From positions 534,060 through 598,059 of the forward strand of contig NZ_KE383942.1 of the NCBI RefSeq assembly GCF_000422885.1: a stretch of 64,000 nt of DNA, read 5' to 3'. Below are positions 17,743 to 27,711 of this stretch, one piece after another. The notes below the pieces were generated by a model that worked only from the letters and a program-made list of their open reading frames with translations, did not search any database and had not been told where the DNA came from. Position numbers and translations under genes: made by a program. The first letter of the stretch is position 1. Every line of letters begins with the position of its first letter. The DNA comes from Ottowia thiooxydans DSM 14619. GTDB lineage: Bacteria > Pseudomonadota > Gammaproteobacteria > Burkholderiales > Burkholderiaceae_C.

Positions 17743-19189
17743 ACCCGCGCTCGACGTTCGTCGATTGCAGCTTCGCACGCACCTTGTCCCCCACTTTCAC
17801 TGCGTGGCCACGCACTACCAGCAGCTTGCCTTCCGCAGGAGGCGTAAAGATGCGCACCCACGTATTGCCCTTGGAAACACCTGTCACCACGCCATTGAAG
17901 ATATCGCCAATGCGTGACTCAAGCAGGAGCGCCGCTTCGGATTTGCGCAACTGCCGCTCAACCTTATTGGCAGCGTCTTCCTGCCGGGTGCAATGCGCCG
18001 CCAGAAATTCCAGTTCGCTATCTGAGTAGGGTGAGGGCGCTCCAGACAAGGCTGCTTTAATCAAGCGCTGAGTCACCAGGTCAGGAAACCGGCGGTTGGG
18101 GGCGGTGGAGTGTGAGTAGTCGCGTACCGCCAACCCGAAGTGGCCAATTTTGGGGCCACCAGGCCGATCCACAGCATATTCGCCGCGCCCCATCAGTTTG
18201 ACGATGGTTAGGGACAGGTCGGGAAATCGCACCGGGTCCCTTCGGCGTTGCTTCACCAGAAAACTCTCCAACGCAAGTGAATCAGGCTCCGGCGGCAGTG
18301 TCTCGCCGTATTCAGCTGCGATTTCAGCGATGCGCGCCCAGCGCTCAGGCGAGCGGACAACCCGGCGGATGGATGAGCGGTGCTTGCCAGCCAGGAAGCG
18401 GGCCGTCACACCATTGGTGGACACCATGAACTCTTCGATCAACTGGCGGGCGTGATTTTGCTCTTGCTGGCGGATGTCCACCACTTGATCGCCATCGAAC
18501 ACCGCCTTGGGTTGAAAGGTCTGGAATTCCAGAGAACCTTTTTCTCGCCGCATGGCACGCAGCTGCTGCGCTACCGAATGCTGGGTGCGCAACTGCTGAT
18601 CCATGCCGGGTACTCTGGCCGCCGCTTCGGGAAGCGGGCCCTGGCCATCAAGCCAGGCGGCAACTGAGTCGTAAGCCAGTTTGGCTTTGTTGTGTACGCG
18701 CGCACGGAAAATGTCCGAGGCCGCCAGCGAGCCATCGGGTTTGAGCACCATCTCGGTCACTGTGGCCGCGCGAATCTCATGAGGATTGAGCGAGGTCAGA
18801 TCGGTGGAGAGCTTTTCCGGCAGCATAGGGAAGATGCGTGCAGAGGTGTAGACCGAGCTGGTGTTGGCTTGCGCGTGCTGATCGATCGGTGTGTTCTTGG
18901 CCACCAGGATGTCGACGTCGGCTATGGCAATGAGGATTTTGACCTCGCCACCTGGCAGCAATTCGCTGACCGAAAGTTGGTCCAGATCGCGAGAGTCGTC
19001 ATTGTCTATTGAGCACCAGAGCAGGCCGGTCAGATCGGCCAGACTGGCGCTTTCTTTGGTCTCCGATGTGGGAATGGTTTCGAGCTGTTCCAGTGCCTCT
19101 TTCGAGAACTCCGGCTTCAGCCCGCGTTCGTGCATGGCTGCCACGGCCAGTTCGGCCAACTCTTTTTTCTGGTGAGGATGCAGACCCAT
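17714..19189 (-). CDS. RNB-domain exoribonuclease (RNase II/R superfamily, short form)
   Basis: A 491-residue protein starting at the ATG at 19189, which has GGAG 9 bases before it. The catalytic RNB motif is IDNDDSRDLDQ at residues 61-71, and a C-terminal S1-like domain (last 70 residues) is present. The two N-terminal cold-shock domains of RNase II and R are missing. The usual fourth acid of the DxxxxxDxDD motif is a glutamine (Q71), as I recall for a DLDQ subgroup that includes the Deinococcus enzyme. It should degrade RNA 3' to 5' in the cytosol. It is downstream of, and co-directional with, the CoA-transferase gene. Confidence 0.87.
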   Translation of the reverse strand: MGLHPHQKKELAELAVAAMHERGLKPEFSKEALEQLETIPTSETKESASLADLTGLLWCSIDNDDSRDLDQLSVSELLPGGEVKILIAIADVDILVAKNTPIDQHAQANTSSVYTSARIFPMLPEKLSTDLTSLNPHEIRAATVTEMVLKPDGSLAASDIFRARVHNKAKLAYDSVAAWLDGQGPLPEAAARVPGMDQQLRTQHSVAQQLRAMRREKGSLEFQTFQPKAVFDGDQVVDIRQQEQNHARQLIEEFMVSTNGVTARFLAGKHRSSIRRVVRSPERWARIAEIAAEYGETLPPEPDSLALESFLVKQRRRDPVRFPDLSLTIVKLMGRGEYAVDRPGGPKIGHFGLAVRDYSHSTAPNRRFPDLVTQRLIKAALSGAPSPYSDSELEFLAAHCTRQEDAANKVERQLRKSEAALLLESRIGDIFNGVVTGVSKGNTWVRIFTPPAEGKLLVVRGHAVKVGDKVRAKLQSTNVERGFIDFEMQPG

Positions 19190-19273
19190 GAGGCAGTACT
19201 CCAAATAAACGCTGCCAGCCAAGCCGCCCGGCAGCATGGCCCCATCTTAGCCCGCGGGGCTGCCTTTACTGCC

Positions 19274-20167
19274 TCATGTCTTGGACAAGGTGTGGAGCGG
19301 TATGTCGTGCTCGCGTGCCAGGGCATCCAATTGCGCCCGTGTTTTGCCAGCAGCCCAGCCCGCAATGGCTTTTCGAGTGGCCGGCGCGAGTAGCGTTTTT
19401 GCATTTGGTACAGGCAGGCCGACTACTCGGCACAAGGCCGCCGCAAAATGCGGTTCCAGCGCGGCCACCGCCACACGCCCGTCTTTGCAGGCGTAAACGC
19501 CGTAGCCGGCATGCGCGCCGCCCACGGCGCCTTTGGGTGTTGTGAGACCCCACCCACGCGGAAGAGCCAGCCAGCCAGCGGCGTCGGAAAGCGCGATTTC
19601 CTGACGAACACCCTTGGCACTCGCACGCGCCGCGAGCACCGTTGCCAGCACGGCTTCACTGCTCATCAGTGCGCCCGCCATGTCGGCGAACAAGGTGGCG
19701 GGTAGTTCAAGCGCTGGCACCAGCCCAGCTTCAGCCAGATAGGTGAGATCGTGCCCTGGTTCCTCGGCTCGTTCTCCAGGTGCACCAACGATGGACACCA
19801 GCGAAAGCTGCGGGTGGCGAGCGTGCAGTGCCCTCCATCCAAGCCCGAGCTTGACCAGCGCAGAAGGCCGAAAGGAGGTGAGGAGCACGTCCGTGCGAGC
19901 CAACTCACGGTGCAAAGCAGTTTGCCCCTTATCGCTCTTGAGATCGGCTTCCAGCACCCGCACGCCCTGATGCATCGCCTCATAAGCGTTCGGTGCGTAC
20001 TGACCCATAGGATCAGCCGTGACGCCCGCTCGGCCGGGCGGTTCAATCTTGGTGCAACGAGCGCCCCAAGCATTCAAGCGCATCAGAGCTGCAGGTCCGG
20101 GAAGATTGAGTGCGAGGCTGACAACCCGCACGCCACGCAAGGGTTTGATTGATGAAGTGCTGCTCAT
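19274..20167 (-). CDS. CaiB/BaiF family CoA transferase, AMACR-like
   Basis: A 297-residue protein starting at the ATG at 20167 (GGAG 5 bases upstream). It resembles alpha-methylacyl-CoA racemase: PGHDLTYLAEAG (H139-D140) and FADMAGAL (D162) correspond to the catalytic His-Asp region and Asp of that enzyme. The N-terminal CoA-binding core starts at LRGVRVVSLALNLPGP. It is shorter than most members (360-400 residues), so part of the C-terminal segment seems reduced. The likely role is racemisation of 2-methyl-branched acyl-CoA or a related CoA transfer. It lies between the Sel1-repeat and RNB genes, same strand. Confidence 0.83.
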   Translation of the reverse strand: MSSTSSIKPLRGVRVVSLALNLPGPAALMRLNAWGARCTKIEPPGRAGVTADPMGQYAPNAYEAMHQGVRVLEADLKSDKGQTALHRELARTDVLLTSFRPSALVKLGLGWRALHARHPQLSLVSIVGAPGERAEEPGHDLTYLAEAGLVPALELPATLFADMAGALMSSEAVLATVLAARASAKGVRQEIALSDAAGWLALPRGWGLTTPKGAVGGAHAGYGVYACKDGRVAVAALEPHFAAALCRVVGLPVPNAKTLLAPATRKAIAGWAAGKTRAQLDALAREHDIPLHTLSKT

Positions 20168-20186
20168 GGTGTCTCCGTTAGCTGGA

Positions 20187-22340
20187 TTATTTTTCATTTT
20201 CTGGATGGCCGGTTCCCTCTGCCCTGCGCTTTTCCTCACTTTTTCTTTTCAACCGTTCAAGGAGCGAAGGCTTGGCATCCGGATCCCCCGGGACCACCGG
20301 AGAATTGACCGATTCTGGCGCAGAGCGCGGCTTTGGATTCTTCCATGCCTGGTAGGCACCCAGGGCGAAGAAGAGAAGAAATAGCACTAGAGCGGTCAGC
20401 AGAGTCCACTTGATAACCTTGCCCAGCAGTCGCTTGCCGAACAAGCCCACCAGAAAAGCCCACAACAGCGCGATCGGGCCGAAGATCAAATGCATCAACA
20501 GCGAACGTCCTACGGACTCGCTGTGGTTGCCTTTGAAGGACAAATGCTTGAGGTCATCGGGGAGCTTGACGCCAAGCTTTTCCGCACGCGCGGCCAATTC
20601 ATGAGCGGCGTCGCCGTCTTTTTTGACGCCCAGGCCGCGGTCATGGGCGCGCGCCAGACCTACCAGCGCCCACTGGCCCGCAATGTCGTCATCGCCAGCT
20701 TCCTCAAGCGCTTGCTGGAATAACTGGACCGCCTTGGTTTGCTCTTCTTTTCCGCTCTCCTTGGTTTCACCTGCCTGGATCATTTCCCCCAGCACACGCT
20801 TGGCGTTAGCAGCTACCACGGCTGAGCCATTGTCAATGGCCTCTTGCAACCAGCCTTCGGCCTGCTCGAACGACTGCGCCACCATCTGCCCGCGGCGATG
20901 AAGCTGTGCCAGCGCGATCTGAGAATAGGCGTGCCCGTTTTCAGCGGCCGTCATCAGGTGATACAAATACAGCCGGATACCCTCGGGGTCATCTGCCATC
21001 GCTACTTGCGTCAGCCACACCTTCCCCGATTCGTCATACCTAAGGCCTTGGTCTGTGATGGCATCGGCCAGGCGGCCATGTGAGAACGGCTCGTCATGCA
21101 CGTTTGCCGCTTCGATCAGCGTGGGCGCCAAGGCTTGCAAATTGTGGCCGGGAGCACGCCCTTGCACCACCCACCAGTAAGCATTGGCCACAGCGCCATG
21201 CCAGCCCAGCTGGTAGGAGCGCAGGTACCAAAACACGGTTTGATCTCCGTCCTGCTTGACGCCACGCCCTTGGCCGTAAGCCACTTCGGCCAAGCGCAAT
21301 GCGCACAACGCAATGCCTTCGTCAGCGCCTTTCTTCCAGGCGTCATAGGCCGGGCCGGCGTCGTCCAGCACTGTGTTCAGGTAGTCACCTAAAGACAGGA
21401 ATGCCTCCTCGTGTCCCACCGCCACCAAGCGTTTCAACTGCGGCAGAATTTTTGGGTCGTTCTTGTCCGCTGACCAGCGCGCTTGTGTACCTTCCCAAAG
21501 CAGCTCCGTGTATTCCGGATCCAGCTCCAGGGCCTTCTCGCTATATTGGATGGCATCCTGATACTTGCGTTCGCTGCGGTCTACCAGCACGCGCCAGTAG
21601 TAGCCCAGCGCATCTTGCGGCAATAGTGCAATGGCCTCGTCAATCAATCGTCGGCCGGCGTCCCGTTCCCCCAGGAACATGCACCGGTAAAAGCCAAGCA
21701 CGGACTTCGACAGGCGCTTCAGCCGCTGCTTACCCAATGGCGTTAGCGAGGCTTGCTCCGGCGCGTTGAGGTATTTCTCCACCTCCCCGATGGAGCCGCC
21801 CCATTCCGGACGCAAGCTGTGCAGTTTGGCGGCATGAAGCGCGTAGGAAGCAGGGTCTACCGCCAATCCATAGCTATACCAGTCCTGCCCTTTGGGAAAG
21901 CCCAGTCCCTTTGCGGTTTCATCGCCGGCTATCCATACCATGCGGCCAATCATGGAAAGCGCCAACCCTGGGTTTTTTACCCTCAGTGCGGCGCGATAAA
22001 ACAACTGGCAAGCCTCGTTGAAGCACTCGTGCATGCGGCTCCACTGTGCTTGCGAAACCTCGTTGGCTGTTGTGGATCCGCGTGCCTGCCTGCCACAGGC
22101 CCAAAGATATTGGCCGCGCATCATCAGTGCGGCATAGCTCTCAGGAGATCTGCGAAGCCATTGCGCCGTGGCTTCGTCAACAGAGCGCAGCGCGCTGGCG
22201 CCAGCCCCTACAGCGGTGGCTTCCGCTTCACTGTCTGGATCGCGCAGGTATTCATTGTGTAGTTCGAGCAACCAGTTTTCACAGGCGTCGAATTGGTGAC
22301 CGAGCAGGTAGCTGCGCGCGGTTTGAAGATAGAGCGTCAT
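20187..22340 (-). CDS. Sel1/TPR-repeat membrane protein
   Basis: A 717-residue protein made mainly of TPR and Sel1-like helical repeats; examples are ALCALRLAEVAYGQGRGV near 340-360 and WALVGLARAHDRGLGV near 560-580. Two hydrophobic helices follow (about 620-645 and 650-672), then a charged, proline-rich cytosolic tail. Such repeats mediate protein-protein contacts. I see no enzymatic domain and cannot assign a partner. It precedes the CoA-transferase gene by 19 bases and could be the first gene of a three-gene unit, although the functions look unrelated. Confidence 0.8.
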   Translation of the reverse strand: MTLYLQTARSYLLGHQFDACENWLLELHNEYLRDPDSEAEATAVGAGASALRSVDEATAQWLRRSPESYAALMMRGQYLWACGRQARGSTTANEVSQAQWSRMHECFNEACQLFYRAALRVKNPGLALSMIGRMVWIAGDETAKGLGFPKGQDWYSYGLAVDPASYALHAAKLHSLRPEWGGSIGEVEKYLNAPEQASLTPLGKQRLKRLSKSVLGFYRCMFLGERDAGRRLIDEAIALLPQDALGYYWRVLVDRSERKYQDAIQYSEKALELDPEYTELLWEGTQARWSADKNDPKILPQLKRLVAVGHEEAFLSLGDYLNTVLDDAGPAYDAWKKGADEGIALCALRLAEVAYGQGRGVKQDGDQTVFWYLRSYQLGWHGAVANAYWWVVQGRAPGHNLQALAPTLIEAANVHDEPFSHGRLADAITDQGLRYDESGKVWLTQVAMADDPEGIRLYLYHLMTAAENGHAYSQIALAQLHRRGQMVAQSFEQAEGWLQEAIDNGSAVVAANAKRVLGEMIQAGETKESGKEEQTKAVQLFQQALEEAGDDDIAGQWALVGLARAHDRGLGVKKDGDAAHELAARAEKLGVKLPDDLKHLSFKGNHSESVGRSLLMHLIFGPIALLWAFLVGLFGKRLLGKVIKWTLLTALVLFLLFFALGAYQAWKNPKPRSAPESVNSPVVPGDPDAKPSLLERLKRKSEEKRRAEGTGHPENEK

Positions 22341-22528
22341 GGCGATGACTAAAGAACTGATTTAGAGGCTGGCTGTCGTTGCCAATGTAGCGCAGAGTCT
22401 GCCACTCCAAAGCCCGAGCCGATCAGTGCCGCCGTGTCTATTCGCTCGAACTCACACTTTTTTCAATTTCATGAAAGCATCCTTAAAACTAATTGATTGA
22501 AAAGGCGTTTGGTTGGGTTTGAGGGGTT

Positions 22529-23863
<1,335 letters not shown>

Positions 23864-23891
23864 TCATCCGCGCCAGTGCTTTCAGCATCCT

Positions 23892-23928
23892 TTGTGCGAT
23901 CAGAGAAATAATTGTGCGATCATCGCGC
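23892..23928. promoter_or_regulatory. Probable PobR operator between pobA and its regulator
   Basis: TTGTGCGATCA occurs twice (23892-23902 and 23912-23922), spaced 20 bases, about two helical turns. The second copy is part of an imperfect palindrome GTGCGATCATCGCGC (23914-23928). This resembles the palindrome-plus-direct-repeat operators of PobR and PcaU described in Acinetobacter, as I remember them. It lies in the divergent promoter region, 25 bases before the regulator start. Confidence 0.6.
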
Positions 23929-23952
23929 AGAACTATTCACCTACCTGTAGCC

Positions 23953-24723
23953 ATGAGCATCGCTCGCGCAGACACCATCGATGGCCTCGTCAAGGGGCTT
24001 GCCGTACTGGAGAGTTTCGATACCGAACGCCAGCGCCTCAATGCCACGCAAACCGCTGATCGTGCGGGCTTGACTCGCGCGGCTGCGCGGCGGCACCTTC
24101 TCACGCTCGCACACCTGGGATATCTGGAAACGGATGGAAGCCATTTTTGGCTTAGCCCGAGAGTGTTGCGCTTGTCCGGTGCCTATCTTGCATCCGCTCG
24201 GCTGCCGCGCGTGATCCAGCCTACGTTGAACCGGCTGGCCGCCGAAACCCAAGACGTTTATTCCGCCGTGGTACTAGATGGCGACGAAGTGGTCATCATT
24301 GCGCGCGGTTCTGGCCTGGCCCCGGTTACCCGGTTGTTGGCTTACGGCATGCACCTGGGGGCAAGGCTTCCCGCGCATGCTACGTCTACAGGCCGGGTTT
24401 TGTTGGCCGCACTGCCCAAACACGAACTGAACGACTGGCTGGCTGGCCGCACTCTACCGCGTCTGACACCTCACACCACCACCAACCTGCGTGAGTTCAA
24501 GGCACTATTGGCGGAGACTTCCAAGCAGGACTTTTGCGTGGCGAGCGAGGAGCATGAACTGGGCGTTCACGCTGTCGCTGTGCCGCTCAGGAACCCACAA
24601 GGGCGTGTGGTGGCGGCGCTGAATGTCATCGTTTCTCAGGGACGAATGCAGGGGACACCGCAGCTTGAACAAGTGCTGGAACGGTTGCGTGAAGCGGCGC
24701 GAGAGCTGCGGCAGATGCTTTAG
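23953..24723 (+). CDS. pobR: IclR-family regulator, PobR/PcaR type
   Basis: A 256-residue protein with an N-terminal winged helix (about 10-70; LVKGLAVLESF and LTRAAARRHLLTLAHLGYL) and a C-terminal IclR effector domain (about 85-250; ARLPAHATSTGRVLLAAL and FCVASEEHELGVHAVAVP). The VKGLAVLE start and divergent pobA point to the PobR/PcaU/PcaR subgroup, which activates aromatic catabolic genes with 4-hydroxybenzoate or protocatechuate as effector. The start at 23953 fits the family N-terminus. The gene symbol rests on context and subgroup. Confidence 0.85.
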   Translation: MSIARADTIDGLVKGLAVLESFDTERQRLNATQTADRAGLTRAAARRHLLTLAHLGYLETDGSHFWLSPRVLRLSGAYLASARLPRVIQPTLNRLAAETQDVYSAVVLDGDEVVIIARGSGLAPVTRLLAYGMHLGARLPAHATSTGRVLLAALPKHELNDWLAGRTLPRLTPHTTTNLREFKALLAETSKQDFCVASEEHELGVHAVAVPLRNPQGRVVAALNVIVSQGRMQGTPQLEQVLERLREAARELRQML

Positions 24724-24820
24724 CCACTGAGTTGCGCTGATCTGAAACCAACCCAAAATCATGGTGCAAGGAATTTTTCAGCTAGCATCGATCAGCGATT
24801 CACCAATAAAGGAGACATTC

Positions 24821-25201
24821 ATGTTCAGTCACATCATGATCGGCACTAACGATCTCGACCAATCCAAGCAGTTCTACGATACCGTGCTGGGCACGCTTGG
24901 GGTGAAACCCGGCGTCGTGGACCGCCACCGGGTGTTCTGGCGTACCCCTGGCGGCACGTTCAGCGTGAGCAAGCCCATCGATGGCGAACCGGCTACGCTT
25001 GCCAATGGAGCGACCTTCGGTTTCAAAATGGAATCGCCAGAGCAAGCCGATCAGTTTTATGCGGCCGCGCTCGCGAACGGTGCTGTGGCTGTGGAAGACC
25101 CGCCCGGCTGGCGCGGAGGCCCAAGTGGCGTGTATCTCTGCTACTTTCGCGACCTCGATGGCCACAAGATCTGCGGCCTGCACCGCGCGCCGAAAGCCTG
25201 A
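24821..25201 (+). CDS. VOC/glyoxalase superfamily protein
   Basis: A 126-residue single-domain VOC protein: FSHIMIGTNDLDQSKQFYDTV at the start, GVYLCYFRDLDGHKI near the end. The start has AAAGGAG 5-11 bases upstream. Metal-ligand candidates are H4 and the C-terminal region around DLDGHKICG. Single-domain VOC proteins of this type are often annotated glyoxalase or bleomycin-resistance-like with no known substrate. The position behind pobR, co-directional, allows but does not prove a role in aromatic metabolism. Confidence 0.8.
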   Translation: MFSHIMIGTNDLDQSKQFYDTVLGTLGVKPGVVDRHRVFWRTPGGTFSVSKPIDGEPATLANGATFGFKMESPEQADQFYAAALANGAVAVEDPPGWRGGPSGVYLCYFRDLDGHKICGLHRAPKA

Positions 25202-25310
25202 CGACCGGTTCGCAGGCGGGCATCTCCACCCTCACATTTGCTTCAGCCGGATTGGCACGCAGCTGCCAAGCTGCGGGTATGTCCGTAGTGAAAAGGTTGA
25301 CGTTGTCTGA

Positions 25311-25470
25311 GAGCCTATGCAAAGTCTCTGCGCGAGGGCCATTGCGCCCGAAAAGCTGTGGATGCAAGGCGAAAAACGCAGGGATACCTTGTGGTATCGC
25401 GAGTATTTTCAACGCCGCAGACGCGGTTTTTCGGGCGCAATGGGTCCGCGAGGAGACTTTGAATAGGCTC
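25311..25470. repeat. 160-bp palindromic MITE-like element, copy 1
   Basis: The ends GAGCCTATGCAAAGTCTC and GAGACTTTGAATAGGCTC form near-perfect terminal inverted repeats. A second pair of internal arms, ATTGCGCCCGAAAA and TTTTTCGGGCGCAAT, can also pair. A second copy of exactly the same length is at 60932-61091. There is no open frame of note. The element lies 104 bases before the Bug protein gene. Confidence 0.85.
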
Positions 25471-25573
25471 TTATACCTTCAGCGCTTAAGCAAATGCATT
25501 TTTCCACTTTGTGGAAAGCTAGACTCGTCTTTCAGAAAAAATCAATCTGCAGACTAATCAAACGAGGATGTTC

Positions 25574-26551
25574 ATGATCTACACCCGCCGCGTCGTTCAC
25601 TTGGCTGTACTGGCAACCCTTGCCAGTGTGGCCGTTCCCACGATGGCGCAAAGCCCAGCGGCATGGCCTAATAAGCCGGTGCATTTCGTCACGCCTTATC
25701 CTCCTGGTGGGTCGTCGGATGTCATCACCCGGTTCATCGCTGATGGCGTCTCGCGCGTGCTGGGCCAGCCTGTCGTCGTCGAGAACAAGCCCGGGGCGGC
25801 TGCCACTATGGGCACCGACTATGCGAGCCGCCAAGCGCCCGATGGCTATTCGTTCCTGGTGGCGCCAACCGCTGCTGTGGCGCTGGCACCCTACCTGCTG
25901 AAGACCGTCAAGTACAGCTATCAGAACTTCGAACCTGTGGCGAAGCTGGCCTCCTCGTATGGTTTGGTCACCGCGCGGAAAGACGCCCCTTTTTCCGACT
26001 ACAAAGGAATGATCGCCTACGCCAAAGCGAATCCCGGTAAGCTCACGTTTGCGACCAACGGCGTAGGCTCCATCGTGCACATGACAGGTGTTTTGCTGCA
26101 CAAGGAAACTGGCGTACAGCTGGTGCACATTCCATACAAAGGGGCCAGCGAATCCACCGTTGATTTGATGGGCGGGCGCATCGATCTCATGTACGACCCA
26201 GCCACGGCCACTCGCGTGAAGGCTGGTGATCTCAAAGGTCTGGCGACCAACAGCAGCGTTCGCAACCCCGAGCTTCCGGATATCCCGACGCTCAAGGAGC
26301 AGGGTTTCGGTGATGGCAGCTCGTTCAGCTGGTTCGCCATCTTCGCGCCCAAAGGCACGCCTCAGCCTATCGTTCAGCGCATGGCGGAGGCGGTACGCCA
26401 AGTGCTTGATGCCCCCGAAGTGAAAAAGCAATTGCAGCTGTCGGCCCTCTATCCCAACTACGAAGACCCTGCCACGTTCGCCAAGTCACTGAAGCGCGAT
26501 GCTGAGTTGCTTCAGAAGGTCGTCAAGGACGAAGGCCTGAAGATAGATTAG
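25574..26551 (+). CDS. Bug-family (TctC-like) periplasmic binding protein
   Basis: A 325-residue secreted protein (signal peptide, cleavage near residue 24 after TMAQ) with the Bug-family hallmarks WPNKPVHFVTPYPPGGSSD and VVVENKPGAAATMGTDYA. Such proteins bind carboxylates or related small molecules for tripartite tricarboxylate transporters, and tctB and tctA homologues follow after one opposing gene. The start at 25574 is favoured over the ATG at 25568 because the GAGG at 25564-25567 has correct spacing only for 25574. The ligand is unknown. Confidence 0.88.
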   Translation: MIYTRRVVHLAVLATLASVAVPTMAQSPAAWPNKPVHFVTPYPPGGSSDVITRFIADGVSRVLGQPVVVENKPGAAATMGTDYASRQAPDGYSFLVAPTAAVALAPYLLKTVKYSYQNFEPVAKLASSYGLVTARKDAPFSDYKGMIAYAKANPGKLTFATNGVGSIVHMTGVLLHKETGVQLVHIPYKGASESTVDLMGGRIDLMYDPATATRVKAGDLKGLATNSSVRNPELPDIPTLKEQGFGDGSSFSWFAIFAPKGTPQPIVQRMAEAVRQVLDAPEVKKQLQLSALYPNYEDPATFAKSLKRDAELLQKVVKDEGLKID

Positions 26552-26640
26552 ATGTTCCGGTGGGTGGCAAGGCCCGTCAGTGGCCTGCTGCCTTGATGGC
26601 TTGTAGTGAAAGCCTTTCCCACGCTCTACACCTGAAGCGC

Positions 26641-27051
26641 TTACCGGTGACGAGCGAAGGCCACCACGTTCGCAACCTCGGCCACGTGATCGGCTAGTTC
26701 CGTGGCCAGCGCTTCCAGCTTCTTGCGCCCCTCCGGCAGCAGGTGAACCTCTACCTGCCTACGATCGGTGGCGCTGGTCCGGCGCTCCACCAGACCTGCC
26801 TCTTCACAACGTGAAATCAGCGCAACCACACCATGCGGTTGCGCCTGCAGGCGTTCTGCAATTTCACTGATCGACGCCCATTCGCGTCCCGCGAACCCCT
26901 GCGTGTGCAGCAGCGCCTGGTATTGCAGGATTGTGATGCCGTGTGCCCGCGCCGCATCTTCGCTAAAGCGCAGAAAGCTGCGAAGCCTGAATCTGAAGTC
27001 TGACAAGGCTTCGAGTCGCGCCTTGTCGATAGGCATTCTGGGGGGAGACAT
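26641..27051 (-). CDS. MarR-family transcriptional regulator
   Basis: A 136-residue winged-helix protein from the ATG at 27051, with the MarR core ITILQYQALLHTQGF, ISEIAERLQAQPHGVVALISRCEEAGLVERR and a DRRQVEVHLLPEG wing. MarR proteins are dimeric, ligand-responsive repressors. It is divergent from tctBA and lies between them and the Bug gene, so it probably controls the transporter. The start is uncertain: an ATG at 27036 and a TTG at 27090 are also in frame, and none has a good Shine-Dalgarno. Confidence 0.85.
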   Translation of the reverse strand: MSPPRMPIDKARLEALSDFRFRLRSFLRFSEDAARAHGITILQYQALLHTQGFAGREWASISEIAERLQAQPHGVVALISRCEEAGLVERRTSATDRRQVEVHLLPEGRKKLEALATELADHVAEVANVVAFARHR

Positions 27052-27138
27052 GGCAGCCAGTGCAGTGAGTGGGTCAATGAAGGCAATCAACCGACTGTAG
27101 CAGGGCTCCGAAAACGCTGAGGGTAATTACTCATACTG

Positions 27139-27156
27139 TGAGGTATTAAAACCTCA
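27139..27156. promoter_or_regulatory. Palindromic operator candidate for the MarR protein
   Basis: TGAGGT-ATTAAA-ACCTCA is an 18-base inverted repeat with perfect arms in the intergenic region between the divergent marR and tctB genes. Size and position suit a MarR dimer. Confidence 0.6.
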
Positions 27157-27208
27157 TAACATGACATAGATTAGTAAGCAATCTGTAAGTATTCAAGGAG
27201 ATGAGCTA

Positions 27209-27706
27209 GTGTCTTTACGGATAAAAAGGAAGAAGGATTTCATAGCGGGCCTCATGTTCGCCACTGTCGGGGCGGCATTCGCGATCGGTGCGTTTGATTA
27301 CACGGTGGGTAGCGCTGCACGAATGGGCCCCGGCTATTTCCCGTTGATGGTGGGTGTGTTGCTGACCGTGCTGGGCTCGGCAGTGGCCTTGTCTGCAGTA
27401 GGGTCCAGCCCCGGTGGAAATGGCGAACCCGTGGGAAGGATTGCCTGGAAGCCCTTGGGCTTCATCATTGGCGCTAACCTCTTGTTCGGGGTGCTGCTCG
27501 CGGGAGTGCAATCCCTGGGCCTGCCTGCCATGGGGCTGATTGTGGCGGTGTATGCGCTGGTTATTGTGTCCTGCATGGCTGGAGCCGCGTTCAGCATGAA
27601 GGCGTCACTGGTGCTCGCCACCGTGTTGGCCGTGGGGAGCTATCTCACCTTCGTTCTCGGTTTGGGCTTGCAGTTCCAGGTGTGGCCGACCTTCATTAGC
27701 AGCTGA
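27209..27706 (+). CDS. tctB: TctB-family small membrane subunit of a tripartite tricarboxylate transporter
   Basis: A 165-residue protein with four hydrophobic helices (about 11-31, 42-62, 86-110 and 118-155). It starts at GTG 27209, with AAGGAG ending 9 bases upstream. The layout and the ARMGPGYFPLMVG motif are typical of TctB, the small integral subunit that pairs with TctA. It ends 5 bases before tctA, in one operon. Confidence 0.88.
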   Translation: MSLRIKRKKDFIAGLMFATVGAAFAIGAFDYTVGSAARMGPGYFPLMVGVLLTVLGSAVALSAVGSSPGGNGEPVGRIAWKPLGFIIGANLLFGVLLAGVQSLGLPAMGLIVAVYALVIVSCMAGAAFSMKASLVLATVLAVGSYLTFVLGLGLQFQVWPTFISS

Positions 27707-27711
27707 GCGCC

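Noticed and set aside
25532..26431. 299-residue frame on the minus strand
   Set aside because: It lies wholly across the Bug gene, which has a signal peptide and family motifs; the opposite frame is rich in R and G with no domain.
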